From: CAYVUV01 sp964455095
GTDB lineage: Bacteria; Desulfobacterota; Binatia; HRBIN30; CADEER01
DNA: 29,356 bases
Direction of reading: 5' to 3'
NCBI GenBank assembly: GCA_964455095.1
Contig: CAYVUV010000105.1
Coordinates: forward strand, 1-29,356
A program made the translations under genes and the position numbers. Below are positions 19,282 through 26,243 of the stretch, piece after piece. Every line of letters begins with the position of its first letter. Within the stretch, counting starts at the first letter, position 1. The notes beneath the pieces are model-generated. The model did no database searches, was not told the DNA's origin, and worked only from the letters and a program-made list of their open reading frames with translations.

Positions 19282-20208
19282 ATGATTGACGACGACGAAA
19301 TGTCCGCGGCCCCCGAGCCCGGCGGCGCGGCAGAGCCCGAGACGCGGCCGGCGGCATCCGAGGGCGCCGCGGCTGCCCGACACGCGGCGCACGATCCCTC
19401 GTTCGGCGCCTATCGCGTGCGCCTCGATCTCTTCGAAGGCCCGCTCGACCTGCTGCTGCATCTGATCAAGAAGAACGAGGTCGACGTCGCCAACATCCCC
19501 GTCGCGACGATCACCGAGCAGTACCTGGCCTACGTCGAGCTCATGCGCGATCTCAACCTCGACATCGCCGGCGAGTTCCTGGTCATGGCGGCGACGCTGA
19601 CGCTGATCAAGTCGCGGCTGTTGCTGCCGGCACCGGAGTCGGAAGACGAAGAGGAGGCCGACCCGCGCGCCGACCTGATTCGCCAGCTGCTCGAGTACCA
19701 GCGCTACCGCGAGGCGGCGCAGGCGCTCGGCGAGCGGCCGCTGCTGCGCCGCGACGTGTTCGTGCGCGTGGCCGGCGCCGACGGCGTGCCCGAAGCCGAC
19801 GGGCCGCCGGCGGTCAAGGTGACGCTGTGGCAGCTGATGGAGGCGTTTCGCATCGTGCTCAAGCGGGCCCAGCCCGACCCGGTGCACGAGGTGGCGAGCG
19901 AGGGCGTGTCGCTGCGCGACCGCATCGGCTCGCTGTTGCACAGCCTGAGCGTGGCGCGCTCGCTGACCTTCGACAGCCTGTTCGACGACGGCGCGACGCG
20001 CAGCTTCGTCATCGTGACGTTTCTCGCCGTGCTCGAGCTGGTCAAGATGGGCGCCGTGGCGGCCGTGCAGGAGGAGCAAGTCGGAACCATTCTCATCGTG
20101 CTGGCGGTCGACGACGTGGCGCGGGTGACGGTGGACCTGACGGACGACTACGGGGGATCGACAATCGTGGAGCCGGAGCCGGCGCAACAGGAGCAGGGCG
20201 ATGAGTGA
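19282..20208 (+). CDS. scpA: Segregation and condensation protein A
   Basis: Kleisin subunit that bridges the SMC heads in the bacterial condensin. 308 residues; after a 40-residue low-complexity Ala/Glu/Pro leader comes the conserved kleisin N domain (VRLDLFEGPLDLLLHLIKK, then DVANIPVATITEQYL) and LVMAATLTLIKSRLLLP. The C-terminal winged helix lies around 235-285. Two starts, at 19282 and 19300, would differ by six residues. It overlaps scpB by 8 bp, the usual coupling. Confidence 0.93.
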   Translation: MIDDDEMSAAPEPGGAAEPETRPAASEGAAAARHAAHDPSFGAYRVRLDLFEGPLDLLLHLIKKNEVDVANIPVATITEQYLAYVELMRDLNLDIAGEFLVMAATLTLIKSRLLLPAPESEDEEEADPRADLIRQLLEYQRYREAAQALGERPLLRRDVFVRVAGADGVPEADGPPAVKVTLWQLMEAFRIVLKRAQPDPVHEVASEGVSLRDRIGSLLHSLSVARSLTFDSLFDDGATRSFVIVTFLAVLELVKMGAVAAVQEEQVGTILIVLAVDDVARVTVDLTDDYGGSTIVEPEPAQQEQGDE

Positions 20209-21067
20209 CCTCGAAGGCGAGGAGGATCGGGTGGCGGACGAGGTGGAAGCCGACGAGGAAAGCGACGTCGCGGCCGAGGGTGTGGACGTCGCCGCGGATG
20301 ATGCCGCGCCGTCGGATGGCGCCGCCGAGGTTGCCGAGACCAGGGGCACGCGGCGCGAGCGGCTCGACAGCATCGTCGAGAGCTTGCTGTTCGCGGCCGG
20401 CGCGCCGCTGCCGTTGCGCCGCATGGTCGACGTGTTGAATGGGCCGTCGGCGAAGGAGATCAAGGGGGCGCTCGAGCGCCTGATCGCCGACTACGACAGC
20501 AGTGGGCGCGGGATCCACCTGCTGGCGGTTGCCGGAGGGTATCAGTTCCGCACTGCGCCGGAGAACGCCGAGTGGGTGCGCATGCTGCTGCGCGAGCGGC
20601 CGGCGCGCCTGGGGCGCGCGGCGTTGGAGACCCTGGCGATCGTCGCCTACAAGCAGCCGGCGACGCGCGCCGAGGTCGAGGCCATCCGCGGCGTCGATGC
20701 CGACAGCGCGATCAGCTCGCTGATGGCCAAGCGACTGATCAAGATCGCGGGCCGCAAAGAGACCGTAGGCCGGCCGCTGACCTATGCCACCACGGCCGAG
20801 TTTCTCGAGGTCTTCGGCCTCAAGGACCTCGGCGAGTTGCCGGCGCTGAAGGAGATCGGTCCCGCGCCTGAGCCGGAAGAGGACGATGACGACGCAACCG
20901 AGCACCGCGAGGAATGGCGAGCGCTTGCAGAAGATCTTGAGTCACGCGGGGATCAGCTCGCGGCGGACGGCGGAGGCGATGATCCGGGCGGGGCGGGTGT
21001 CGATGAACGGGCGGGTGGTGACGGAGCTGGGCACGAAGGCGACCCCGAAGGATCGAATCGCGATTGA
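20201..21067 (+). CDS. scpB: Segregation and condensation protein B, with overprinted acidic tail
   Basis: Partner of ScpA in the SMC complex; two winged-helix domains. The first 50 residues are acidic and disordered; then come LDSIVESLLFAAGAPLPL and LGRAALETLAIVAYKQPATR, typical ScpB, up to FLEVFGLKDLGELPALKEIG at about residue 225. The remaining 60 residues (from about 229) are Gly/Asp/Glu-rich and lie in a shifted frame over the start and S4 domain of rluB. The family usually ends near GLKDL...LP, so this tail looks like a run-on after loss of the original stop. The core assignment is firm; the tail as functional protein is doubtful. Confidence 0.92.
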   Translation: MSDLEGEEDRVADEVEADEESDVAAEGVDVAADDAAPSDGAAEVAETRGTRRERLDSIVESLLFAAGAPLPLRRMVDVLNGPSAKEIKGALERLIADYDSSGRGIHLLAVAGGYQFRTAPENAEWVRMLLRERPARLGRAALETLAIVAYKQPATRAEVEAIRGVDADSAISSLMAKRLIKIAGRKETVGRPLTYATTAEFLEVFGLKDLGELPALKEIGPAPEPEEDDDDATEHREEWRALAEDLESRGDQLAADGGGDDPGGAGVDERAGGDGAGHEGDPEGSNRD

Positions 21068-21662
21068 CGGCCGCCCGCTGCGCGCCGCGCAAGCACTCGT
21101 CTATCTGGCGCTGAACAAACCCGTCGGCGTGGTCACCACGCTGTCCGACCCCGAGGGCCGCCCGAGCGTGCGCGACCTGCTCGGCAACATGCGTACGCGC
21201 GTCTTTCCGGTCGGCCGCCTCGACTTCCACTCCGCCGGCCTGCTGCTGCTCACCAACGACGGCGAGCTCGCCTTGCGCCTCACGCACCCGCGCTACGGCG
21301 TGCGCAAGACCTACCGCGTCAAGGTTAAGGGCGCGCCCGACGGTGAGGCGCTGACGCGACTGCACAAAGGCATTCAGCTGCCCGACGGCATGACCGCGCC
21401 CGCCCAGGTGCGCGTCGTCGAGAAGGCGGAGAAGAAGTGCTGGCTCGAGATCACCATCGCCGAGGGCAAGAAACGCCAGGTGCGGCGCATGTGCGAAGCG
21501 GTCGGCCTGCCGGTGGAGAAGCTGGTCCGCATCGCCCTCGGCCCGCTCAAGCTCGGCAAGCTCGCCACGGGTCAACTGCGCCAACTCACCCTGGCCGAGG
21601 TCGACAAGTTGCGCCTCTCCGTCGGCCTGCCGCGGGTTGACTTCGCTACCGACGGCCGCTAA
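20886..21662 (+). CDS. rluB: 23S rRNA pseudouridine synthase, RluB/RsuA family
   Basis: 258 residues. An S4 RNA-binding domain at about 12-60 (RLQKILSHAGISSRRTAEAMI) is followed by the RsuA-type catalytic domain: catalytic D113 in GRLDFHSAGLLLLTNDG, then YRVKVKG and KKRQVRRMCEAVG. It modifies uridine in large-subunit rRNA in the RluB branch (helix 80-90 region in E. coli); the exact site is not certain. The first 182 bases overlap scpB in another frame. The ATG at 20886 is needed to keep the S4 domain whole. It ends 18 bp before tRNA-fMet. Confidence 0.92.
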   Translation: MTTQPSTARNGERLQKILSHAGISSRRTAEAMIRAGRVSMNGRVVTELGTKATPKDRIAIDGRPLRAAQALVYLALNKPVGVVTTLSDPEGRPSVRDLLGNMRTRVFPVGRLDFHSAGLLLLTNDGELALRLTHPRYGVRKTYRVKVKGAPDGEALTRLHKGIQLPDGMTAPAQVRVVEKAEKKCWLEITIAEGKKRQVRRMCEAVGLPVEKLVRIALGPLKLGKLATGQLRQLTLAEVDKLRLSVGLPRVDFATDGR

Positions 21663-21663
21663 T
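21637..21663 (+). promoter_or_regulatory. Possible promoter of tRNA-fMet, inside the end of rluB
   Basis: TTGACT at 21637-21642 is a close -35 box. A -10 is less clear: GCTAAT at 21658-21663 has four matches but a 15-base spacer, and TAATTG with 17 bases is poorer. Transcription would begin about 10 bases before the tRNA, which is typical. The tRNA may otherwise be processed from the rluB transcript. Confidence 0.3.
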
Positions 21664-21680
21664 TGTCCCGACTCACTTGC

Positions 21681-21757
<77 letters not shown>

Positions 21758-21762
21758 CTCGA

Positions 21763-21802
21763 AAGGCCCTGCAAGCTCAAGCGCTTGCGGGGCCTTCGTG
21801 TT
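21763..21802 (+). terminator. Intrinsic terminator of the rluB/tRNA-fMet unit
   Basis: AAGGCCCTGCAAGC (21763-21776) pairs with GCTTGCGGGGCCTT (21783-21796), a 14-bp stem with a single T-G wobble and a six-base loop, followed by CGTGTTTCT. It lies six bases after the tRNA CCA. The T-run is short but the stem is very strong. Confidence 0.75.
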
Positions 21803-21932
21803 TCTAAGGCCTCGGGGCCGGTTTCGGGTCAAGGTGCAGCTGGGGCGCGGTGAGTGCAGGCCATCACCGTTGAACCTCTCCCGCCATGGCGGTAACGTGT
21901 TGGCGATTGATCCTTCAGAGGAGGTGGTGACG

Positions 21933-22493
21933 ATGAGGTGGTGTAGAGGATGCGCCCGGCGGATAGCAGCCGGCGCCCTGTTGGCCCTTTGTTCCTTGTG
22001 CGCGCCCTTCCCTGGCGTTCCTGGACAACCGGACGTGCCAGCCGCAGCGCCAAGTGGCGCAGCAGGTCTCGACCGACTGCTCGGGTTGAACGCTGCGAGT
22101 ACGATGCCGAGCGGCACGACGGAGTATCAGAGAAGCTGACGCAACCTCGCCGCGGCTAGGCTGATCAGCGAAGAGTCGGATACCGTCGCCGAGCTGCCGC
22201 GGAGCTTCTTCTGTTCGACGGGCATCAAGGCGGAGGTGGCGGAGTGGCACAAGCGCAGCGTCGACAACAGCGGCGCCCCGGGCGAACAAAGTCCGAGTCC
22301 TAGTGTTTCCCGGGGTCGCCCAGCGCAAGTATTGAGCCCCGACAATCAATGGACGCAGCGCGCTACCGGCGACTCGCGGCGGAGGACAGGGCCTTGGTGC
22401 TGCGAGACGCCGGCGCGACATACGGCACCATTTCGCGGGCGAAATGGGTTGCCTGAGTGTGAAGATGCGCTCCGAATTGAGCCAAAGGATTGA
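21933..22493 (+). pseudogene. Broken gene for a small secreted protein
   Basis: A strong GAGGAGG (21919-21924 region) precedes an ATG at 21933 that opens 68 codons. A twin-Arg/Cys-rich start and hydrophobic AAGALLALCSLCAPF give a signal peptide, then PGVPGQ and a short GLDRLLGL segment, and TGA at 22137-22139. Past the TGA the same frame stays open to 22493 and continues with RNLAAARLISEES. The other frame at 22097-22140 reads EYDAERHDGVSEKL, a charged run that would join the two parts. I infer one secreted protein damaged by frameshifts. It could instead be a true 68-residue secreted peptide followed by non-coding DNA. The TGA has no SECIS-like hairpin after it. No family recognised. Confidence 0.4.
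22349..22456 (+). CDS. Short ORF with HTH-like fragment (doubtful)
   Basis: 35 codons from ATG 22349. The end, LRDAGATYGTISRAKW, resembles the first half of a recombinase or transposase helix-turn-helix (GxxYxxIxRxL) that breaks off at TGA. There is no convincing ribosome binding site. It overlaps the open frame of the broken secreted protein. It may be a remnant of a mobile element, or chance. Confidence 0.15.
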   Translation: MDAARYRRLAAEDRALVLRDAGATYGTISRAKWVA

Positions 22494-22701
22494 TTCCAAT
22501 CAGTTGCGCTGGCCAGACCCGATGGAAGGAAACTCTCGAGGACCCGGCGACAGAACTGCACGCGTCCAGGGTACAAGCGGATTGCGAGACGCCACCGCTT
22601 TTGTTCGCCTCAGCGCCGATCTGGTAGAGTTCTCCGAAGGGAAGAGAAGAATGGTGACTGGGAGCCTTGAAAGCATAGTGGCCAGAGCTGCGGAGAAGTG
22701 A
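22444..22701 (+). CDS. Hypothetical 85-residue protein upstream of the orphan membrane gene
   Basis: Unrecognised. The predicted product is hydrophilic, rich in Arg, Ser and Gly, with no signal peptide or motif. The reason to list it is its end: the TGA overlaps the GTG of the next gene by 4 bp (GTGA), the same coupling as in the core operons, and base use is similar to that gene. A shorter version from ATG 22651 (16 codons, with a purine-rich GGGAAGAGAAGA before it) could be a leader peptide. It may also be only a shadow. Confidence 0.25.
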   Translation: MGCLSVKMRSELSQRIDSNQLRWPDPMEGNSRGPGDRTARVQGTSGLRDATAFVRLSADLVEFSEGKRRMVTGSLESIVARAAEK

Positions 22702-23573
22702 TCGTGCCCTTCCCCTGGATCGAGGTGATCCAAGCCGTAATCGCGCTTGCCTGCTTGGGCATGGAGTGGTCGGAAAGCAAGTGGCGGGGCTGGGTAGCTC
22801 GGATCGCAAGGGTTCTGGTGTGTGCAGCCATCCTTGGACTGTGCGCGTTGACGGTCCAGCGTGCGCGCAACGAAGCTTCTCGGCAGGCGCAGCGTGATGA
22901 CTTGCTTGAGAGAATAGGTGCAAAGGACGACCTGGCTGCCCTGGCGAAGTTTGCGGAACTAGAATCGAAAGCGAGTGTGGCAAACGCCCAGGTGAGCTCC
23001 GAGCATTTCGCCGCCAAGTTTGTCGAGTCGCTTCCGAAACGACTGAAGGACGCGGCGGCAAGTGCTGGTGAATCCCGGCAGATTGAGGAGCGCCTGTTGT
23101 TCAATTGGGAACCGATCTATGCGGGCATCCAGGAGGGCTTTGAGGCGCGGGGGCAGGCGTTGGCCAGAAAGGGACTCCCCGTGAGCGTCGGCGACAGAGA
23201 GCAGGTGCGACTTGTAACGACCGGTCTCGCCGGATGGCACTTCGCGCAGTCCATCAGGATTGGTCCGGAGAAGGAACTCGAATTATTTGTCCACCCAGCT
23301 TCACTTGACCACGGACAGGTTGGGTACCCCGCCTGGGTAAATATCGAATACGACAAACTGTCGGCCATCCGGGTGATTTTCCACGGGCCTACAAGACTGG
23401 TCCTCGAGAATGAAAAACGTCATGTGCTGGACTTCGAAGAAGGAGAGTTCACGATAGGGTCGCCGGCCTCCGTGGCAGAGTTCGACGAGCGATTCCAAGA
23501 CGCATTGGACCAATTGTATGCTCTCGCCGTTGCTGACGCACAGGTTGGCGTGCAAACCCCCTCCGTCGAATAA
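22698..23573 (+). CDS. Orphan inner-membrane protein with cytoplasmic or periplasmic coiled-coil domain
   Basis: 291 residues, not recognised. Two hydrophobic segments near the start (about 9-22, IQAVIALACLGM, and 37-52, ARVLVCAAILGLCALT) are followed by a charged helical stretch (55-110, RNEASRQAQRDDLLERIG) and a mixed alpha/beta domain (about 125-275) with GLAGWHFAQSI, FVHPASL and LDFEEGEFTIG. No catalytic motif stands out. Codon use is much less GC-rich than in the core genes, with frequent A/T third positions, which suggests acquisition. GTG start overlapping the preceding ORF; an ATG at 22761 would remove the first membrane segment. The GGAG before the GTG is close (3 bases). The long intact frame supports a real gene. 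Confidence 0.6.
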   Translation: MIVPFPWIEVIQAVIALACLGMEWSESKWRGWVARIARVLVCAAILGLCALTVQRARNEASRQAQRDDLLERIGAKDDLAALAKFAELESKASVANAQVSSEHFAAKFVESLPKRLKDAAASAGESRQIEERLLFNWEPIYAGIQEGFEARGQALARKGLPVSVGDREQVRLVTTGLAGWHFAQSIRIGPEKELELFVHPASLDHGQVGYPAWVNIEYDKLSAIRVIFHGPTRLVLENEKRHVLDFEEGEFTIGSPASVAEFDERFQDALDQLYALAVADAQVGVQTPSVE

Positions 23574-24066
23574 AAGGTCTTCGGGAAATCAGTGGGTGAA
23601 CATCGGGGATGGAGAGGGCTCGGCGCGAGCGCGCCCTGGGTCGGATCGCGGCCGGCAACGAGCCCGAGTTCGGCCGCGACCTGCGCGGGGGGCAGCAGAC
23701 TTGGCGGCCTTCCGTCTTCTGGCCTTTCGAGTCGCCCGTCCCACCAATCCGGTCGCAAGCGCAAAGGGGGGGCGTGGGTTCGATTCGTTCACAAGTCAGA
23801 ACCGCCACCCCCGGCACCGACCGCCTGAAGTTCATCCCAGGACCGGTCGGTCACCCCAGCAGGGGGCACCACCGAGAGGCGGAGATATGCACATTCGCAC
23901 CCACGTCCCGAAAGCGCCGACTTACGGTTGAGCATCTGCGGGGGTTGCTGGTTAAGCAGTGAGGGGGCTACGACTCGGCCCCACTGTCCGTCGTTCTGCG
24001 CGGCGCGCACCCGACAGCTACGAGCGGAGCTTTTGTTTCAGTCTAGGCGTATGATACGGCGTGCCC
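23574..24066. other. Intergenic stretch, about 490 bp, no convincing gene
   Basis: Several short frames are open here on both strands, but none has a good start, ribosome binding site or protein-like composition. A 47-base hairpin is possible at 23766-23812: GGGGG faces CCCCC at the base and GGTTC (23777-23781) faces GAACC higher up. TATGAT at 24050-24055 is a fair -10 box just before the lipoprotein genes, without a matching -35. The stretch may hold decayed sequence. Confidence 0.4.
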
Positions 24067-24582
24067 ATGAGAACAGCCGCCCAGCTCGCCTCGTTCCTGC
24101 TGCTCACCGGATGCGCCACCGAAAACTTCACGGTCAACACGTACCCGGAGGGCGCCCGCGTCACGATCAATGGTATCTTCGCGGGCGTGACCCCGTTCGA
24201 GTACAAAGTCCCGCGCGACAAGATCCGCCCGCTGCCCTACCGGGTCGAGAAGGTTGGCTCGTTTCCGGCCGAAGGTGTCGCCGAGCCGAGGGTCAGCGCG
24301 GGACGCATTGCCGGAACGATCTTCACCGCCGGCATCTTGCGGGCGTTTCGCGGGTGGCGCGTCTACGACGAGCTTCTGGTCGAGCTGCGTCCGATCCCGC
24401 CTCCCAGTACCGACGTCCGTCCGGCGGCAGAGAGGCTGGAAGAGATCGAGCAGATCTACGAGCGCGGACTGCTCAGCGAGCGGCAGTACAAGCGGCTGCG
24501 CGCCGAGATCCTCGACGAGCTGCGCGGCATCGATAGCGGGCCAGCGGGGCCAGAGGCGCCGATCCCGTTCGTGGAGGAGTAG
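24067..24582 (+). CDS. PEGA-SHOCT lipoprotein, first of two tandem copies
   Basis: 171 residues. The signal peptide ends in a lipobox LLTGC with lipidated Cys16. Residues about 20-60 (FTVNTYPEGARVTINGIFAGVTPFEYKVP) form a PEGA-type beta domain, found in surface or periplasmic proteins. The C-terminal EEIEQIYERGLLSERQYKRLRAEIL (about 125-155, quoted in part) is a SHOCT-like oligomerisation helix pair. Between them AGRIAGTIFTAGILRAFRGWRVYDE looks like a membrane-associated hairpin. Start ATG 24067 or GTG 24061; neither has a clear ribosome binding site, and TATGAT lies just upstream, so translation could be nearly leaderless. Function unknown; probably an outer-membrane-anchored envelope protein. 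Confidence 0.75.
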   Translation: MRTAAQLASFLLLTGCATENFTVNTYPEGARVTINGIFAGVTPFEYKVPRDKIRPLPYRVEKVGSFPAEGVAEPRVSAGRIAGTIFTAGILRAFRGWRVYDELLVELRPIPPPSTDVRPAAERLEEIEQIYERGLLSERQYKRLRAEILDELRGIDSGPAGPEAPIPFVEE

Positions 24583-24589
24583 GCGGGGC

Positions 24590-25087
24590 ATGTGGACGCA
24601 CGCCGCGCGTCCGGGCGTAAGCCCCAGAAAGATTGCTCTCATTGCTGCGTTCGTCCTGCCATTTGGCTGCGCCGAATCGTTCGTAGTGAACACCTATCCG
24701 CCGGGAGCGGAAGTCTTCATTGACGATCTCCCCGCGGGCTTCAGTCCGGTCGAGCACATCGTGCCGCGCGCTGAGCCACTGAAACCACTTCGCTATTGGA
24801 TCGAGAAAACCCGAGCGCGAACCATCGAAGGGGTCCTTGAGCCGAGAGTTACGCCGGGTCGCGTCATCGGGGCCGTACTCACCGTGGGCATCAGCACCCT
24901 CTTCCGTGGCGTTCGGTGCTACGACGATCTCGACATTCAGCTCCGGCCGGTCGAGATTGCTGACGCAGAGAGCGGCACTTCGATCGCCGAGCGTTTGGAA
25001 GAGGCACGAGATCTGCTCGACCGCGGGGTGATCACCGAGCGGGAATACAAGCGGCTGCGTGCTCGCGTCCTCGATGAAGGGCCTTGA
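24590..25087 (+). CDS. PEGA-SHOCT lipoprotein, second tandem copy
   Basis: 165 residues from the ATG at 24590, 7 bp after the first copy, with GGAGGAG at about 24573-24579. The frame is open further upstream, but that part is antiphase to copy one. N-terminal signal (KIALIAAFVLPFGC, Cys27; the -3 residue is Pro, so the lipobox is imperfect), PEGA domain FVVNTYPPGAEVFIDDLPAG, LEPRVTPGRVIGAVLTVGI, and a C-terminal SHOCT-like segment with LLDRGVITEREYKRLRARVL. Paralogue of the preceding gene along its whole length but clearly diverged, with a longer N terminus. Likely co-expressed and possibly forming a mixed assembly. Confidence 0.75.
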   Translation: MWTHAARPGVSPRKIALIAAFVLPFGCAESFVVNTYPPGAEVFIDDLPAGFSPVEHIVPRAEPLKPLRYWIEKTRARTIEGVLEPRVTPGRVIGAVLTVGISTLFRGVRCYDDLDIQLRPVEIADAESGTSIAERLEEARDLLDRGVITEREYKRLRARVLDEGP

Positions 25088-25125
25088 GAACGCAGGACGT
25101 TTTGCGGCCGACTCGGAGGCTGACA

Positions 25126-25428
25126 ATGCGGCAGGCAAACGCAAAGGCGCAAGAAGTCGCCGTGGACCTGCGAGAGCTGGCTTATCTGACCCTTGCCGAG
25201 GCAGCCGACTTCCTGCGCCTGGCTCCGCAGACCGTGCGCCACAAGATGTGCCGTCGCGAGCTAGGCCGGGGATCCACTACTTCAAGCGCCCAGCGCAAGA
25301 CGTTCACGCCGACCGAGGCGGTGGCGATCGGGAAGCTGATCGAGAAGCTCTCCACCGAGATCGACGGCATGGTGCGCGGTTGGACGGCGCAGACGACGGC
25401 GGGGCGCGCGGACGGCCCCACGCAATGA
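25126..25428 (+). CDS. Excisionase/MerR-type helix-turn-helix protein with local frameshift
   Basis: 100 residues from ATG 25126, chosen because GGAGG lies at 25113-25117; TTG 25084 would add 14 residues. YLTLAEAADFLRLAPQTVRHKMCRREL is a clear HTH-17 type domain (quoted in full as known motif pieces: LTLAEAADFL and TVRHKM). Then the frame reads GRGSTTSSAQ where the other frame reads RPGIHYFKRP, the normal continuation of this family, before it returns to RKTFTPTEAVAIGKLIEKL. One base seems lost near 25262 and one gained near 25290-25300. The protein may still fold. Role: DNA-binding, perhaps controlling the flanking lipoprotein genes or a relic of an integrative element. Confidence 0.6.
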   Translation: MRQANAKAQEVAVDLRELAYLTLAEAADFLRLAPQTVRHKMCRRELGRGSTTSSAQRKTFTPTEAVAIGKLIEKLSTEIDGMVRGWTAQTTAGRADGPTQ

Positions 25429-25438
25429 CGGAGGTGGT

Positions 25439-25852
25439 ATGTCCCGATCGATCCGATTACTCGCACTCGCGCTGCTGTTCTCCGCCTGCGCCTCCGCGGG
25501 CACCAACTTCCGTTGGGCCAACCTGCGCCAGGTACAGCTCGGCATGACCAAGGCCGAAGTCGTGCGGCTGATGGGCCGCCCGTACATGGTGCAGTCCGTG
25601 TCGGGTACTTCAGCGATCGCCAGTGGCGGCGCGCCGGTCCAAGTGCCAATGGCCGCCGCTCCACCAGTTGCGAGCGAGCCGCGCGAGTTGTGGATCTGGT
25701 CGTACGCGTACGTCGGCCCGACGTTCCAACCGCAAACAAAGTCGGCAACGATCGGTTTTCAGGGCGGCCGGGTGATCTCCGTGCCGTCAGTACCCGATGA
25801 ATTCCAGGACGAAGCGAGCGGCGACTCGGCGGGGGGGCGGGTTACGCCTTAG
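25439..25852 (+). CDS. BamE/SmpA-like lipoprotein
   Basis: 137 residues with a very good ribosome binding site, GGAGGT at 25430-25435. The signal peptide ends LLFSAC (Cys17). The mature part has the SmpA/OmlA pattern: WANLRQVQLGMTKAEVVRLMGRPYMV (helical hairpin, LGMTKxEV), a Pro/Ala-rich insert, then ELWIWSYAYVG...ATIGFQGGRVISV beta strands. True BamE is part of the outer-membrane protein assembly machine; this copy lies with PEGA lipoproteins, not with bam genes, and has an Ala/Pro insert, so it is probably a BamE-like paralogue of unknown role. Its TAG lies in the stem of the hairpin that follows. Confidence 0.7.
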   Translation: MSRSIRLLALALLFSACASAGTNFRWANLRQVQLGMTKAEVVRLMGRPYMVQSVSGTSAIASGGAPVQVPMAAAPPVASEPRELWIWSYAYVGPTFQPQTKSATIGFQGGRVISVPSVPDEFQDEASGDSAGGRVTP

Positions 25853-25871
25853 GGGGCCGCGCCTAAGGCGT
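25844..25871. terminator. Perfect 10-bp hairpin over the stop codon of the BamE-like gene
   Basis: ACGCCTTAGG (25844-25853) and CCTAAGGCGT (25862-25871) are exact complements around an 8-base loop. No T-run follows on either side. It may end transcription from either direction or protect the mRNA end. A 44-codon minus-strand frame (25849-25983, with a CCAKCG segment) also ends in it, which is a simple consequence of the symmetry. Confidence 0.45.
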
Positions 25872-26013
25872 CGGCATCGCGTCCGGCTCGCGATGCTTCT
25901 CTTCGGGCGCCGCACTTCGCGCAGCAGGCCCGCATGTCGGTGAACAGCGGCAGCCGCGAGGCGGACACCTGCTGCGTTTGCATGGCGGCCGTGTACGCCG
26001 GCCCCGGCGTTTT

Positions 26014-26074
<61 letters not shown>

Positions 26075-26095
26075 TTGAGGAACTTGCGAAGGCGC

Positions 26096-26243
26096 CTGCA
26101 CCAAAACAAAGTCAGTCGAGCCGATCCCTAACCAGATCACACACGCCAAGGGGCGCCGCCGCTTTGGTGACGGAGTAGCCGGCAGACTCGAGCAGCCTCT
26201 TTGAGCGGTGTTCGTTCCTATTTCCTTTGCGCTTGGTGTTCAC
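26096..26243 (-). pseudogene. Frameshifted fragment of a PDDEXK-type nuclease
   Basis: Reading the minus strand from GTG at 26243, 43 codons give a basic start (NTKRKGNRNEHRSKRLLE), then SAGYSVTKAAAPLGVCDLV, and soon stop. With one base removed near 26130 the reading goes on as GIGSTDFVLVQ. The pattern E-x-R...LL-x-x-x-GY-x-V...G-x-x-DLV...I......VQ is that of small resolvase-like nucleases of the PDDEXK fold, where VQ is normally followed by Lys; that Lys is absent here. The fragment is therefore broken at both ends. The downstream side runs into the decayed tRNA. Confidence 0.45.

Noticed and set aside
22137..22139. In-frame TGA in the small secreted-protein frame as a second selenocysteine codon
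   Set aside because: No hairpin with a G-U loop follows within 40 bases, the flanking residues are not a redox motif, and a neighbouring frame offers a better explanation (frameshifts).
22227..22320. tRNA-Leu-like 5' end (GCGGAGGTGGCGGAGTGGC)
   Set aside because: No anticodon arm, T arm or acceptor partner can be formed; the likeness is limited to the first 25 bases.
23766..23812. GGGTTCGATTC at 23776-23786 as the T arm of a lost tRNA
   Set aside because: Stem bases on the two sides do not pair as a T arm and no anticodon or acceptor arm lies upstream.
23609..23962. 117-codon open frame as a gene
   Set aside because: Arg/Pro/Gly-rich, no ribosome binding site, overlaps several equally long frames; typical of GC-rich non-coding DNA.
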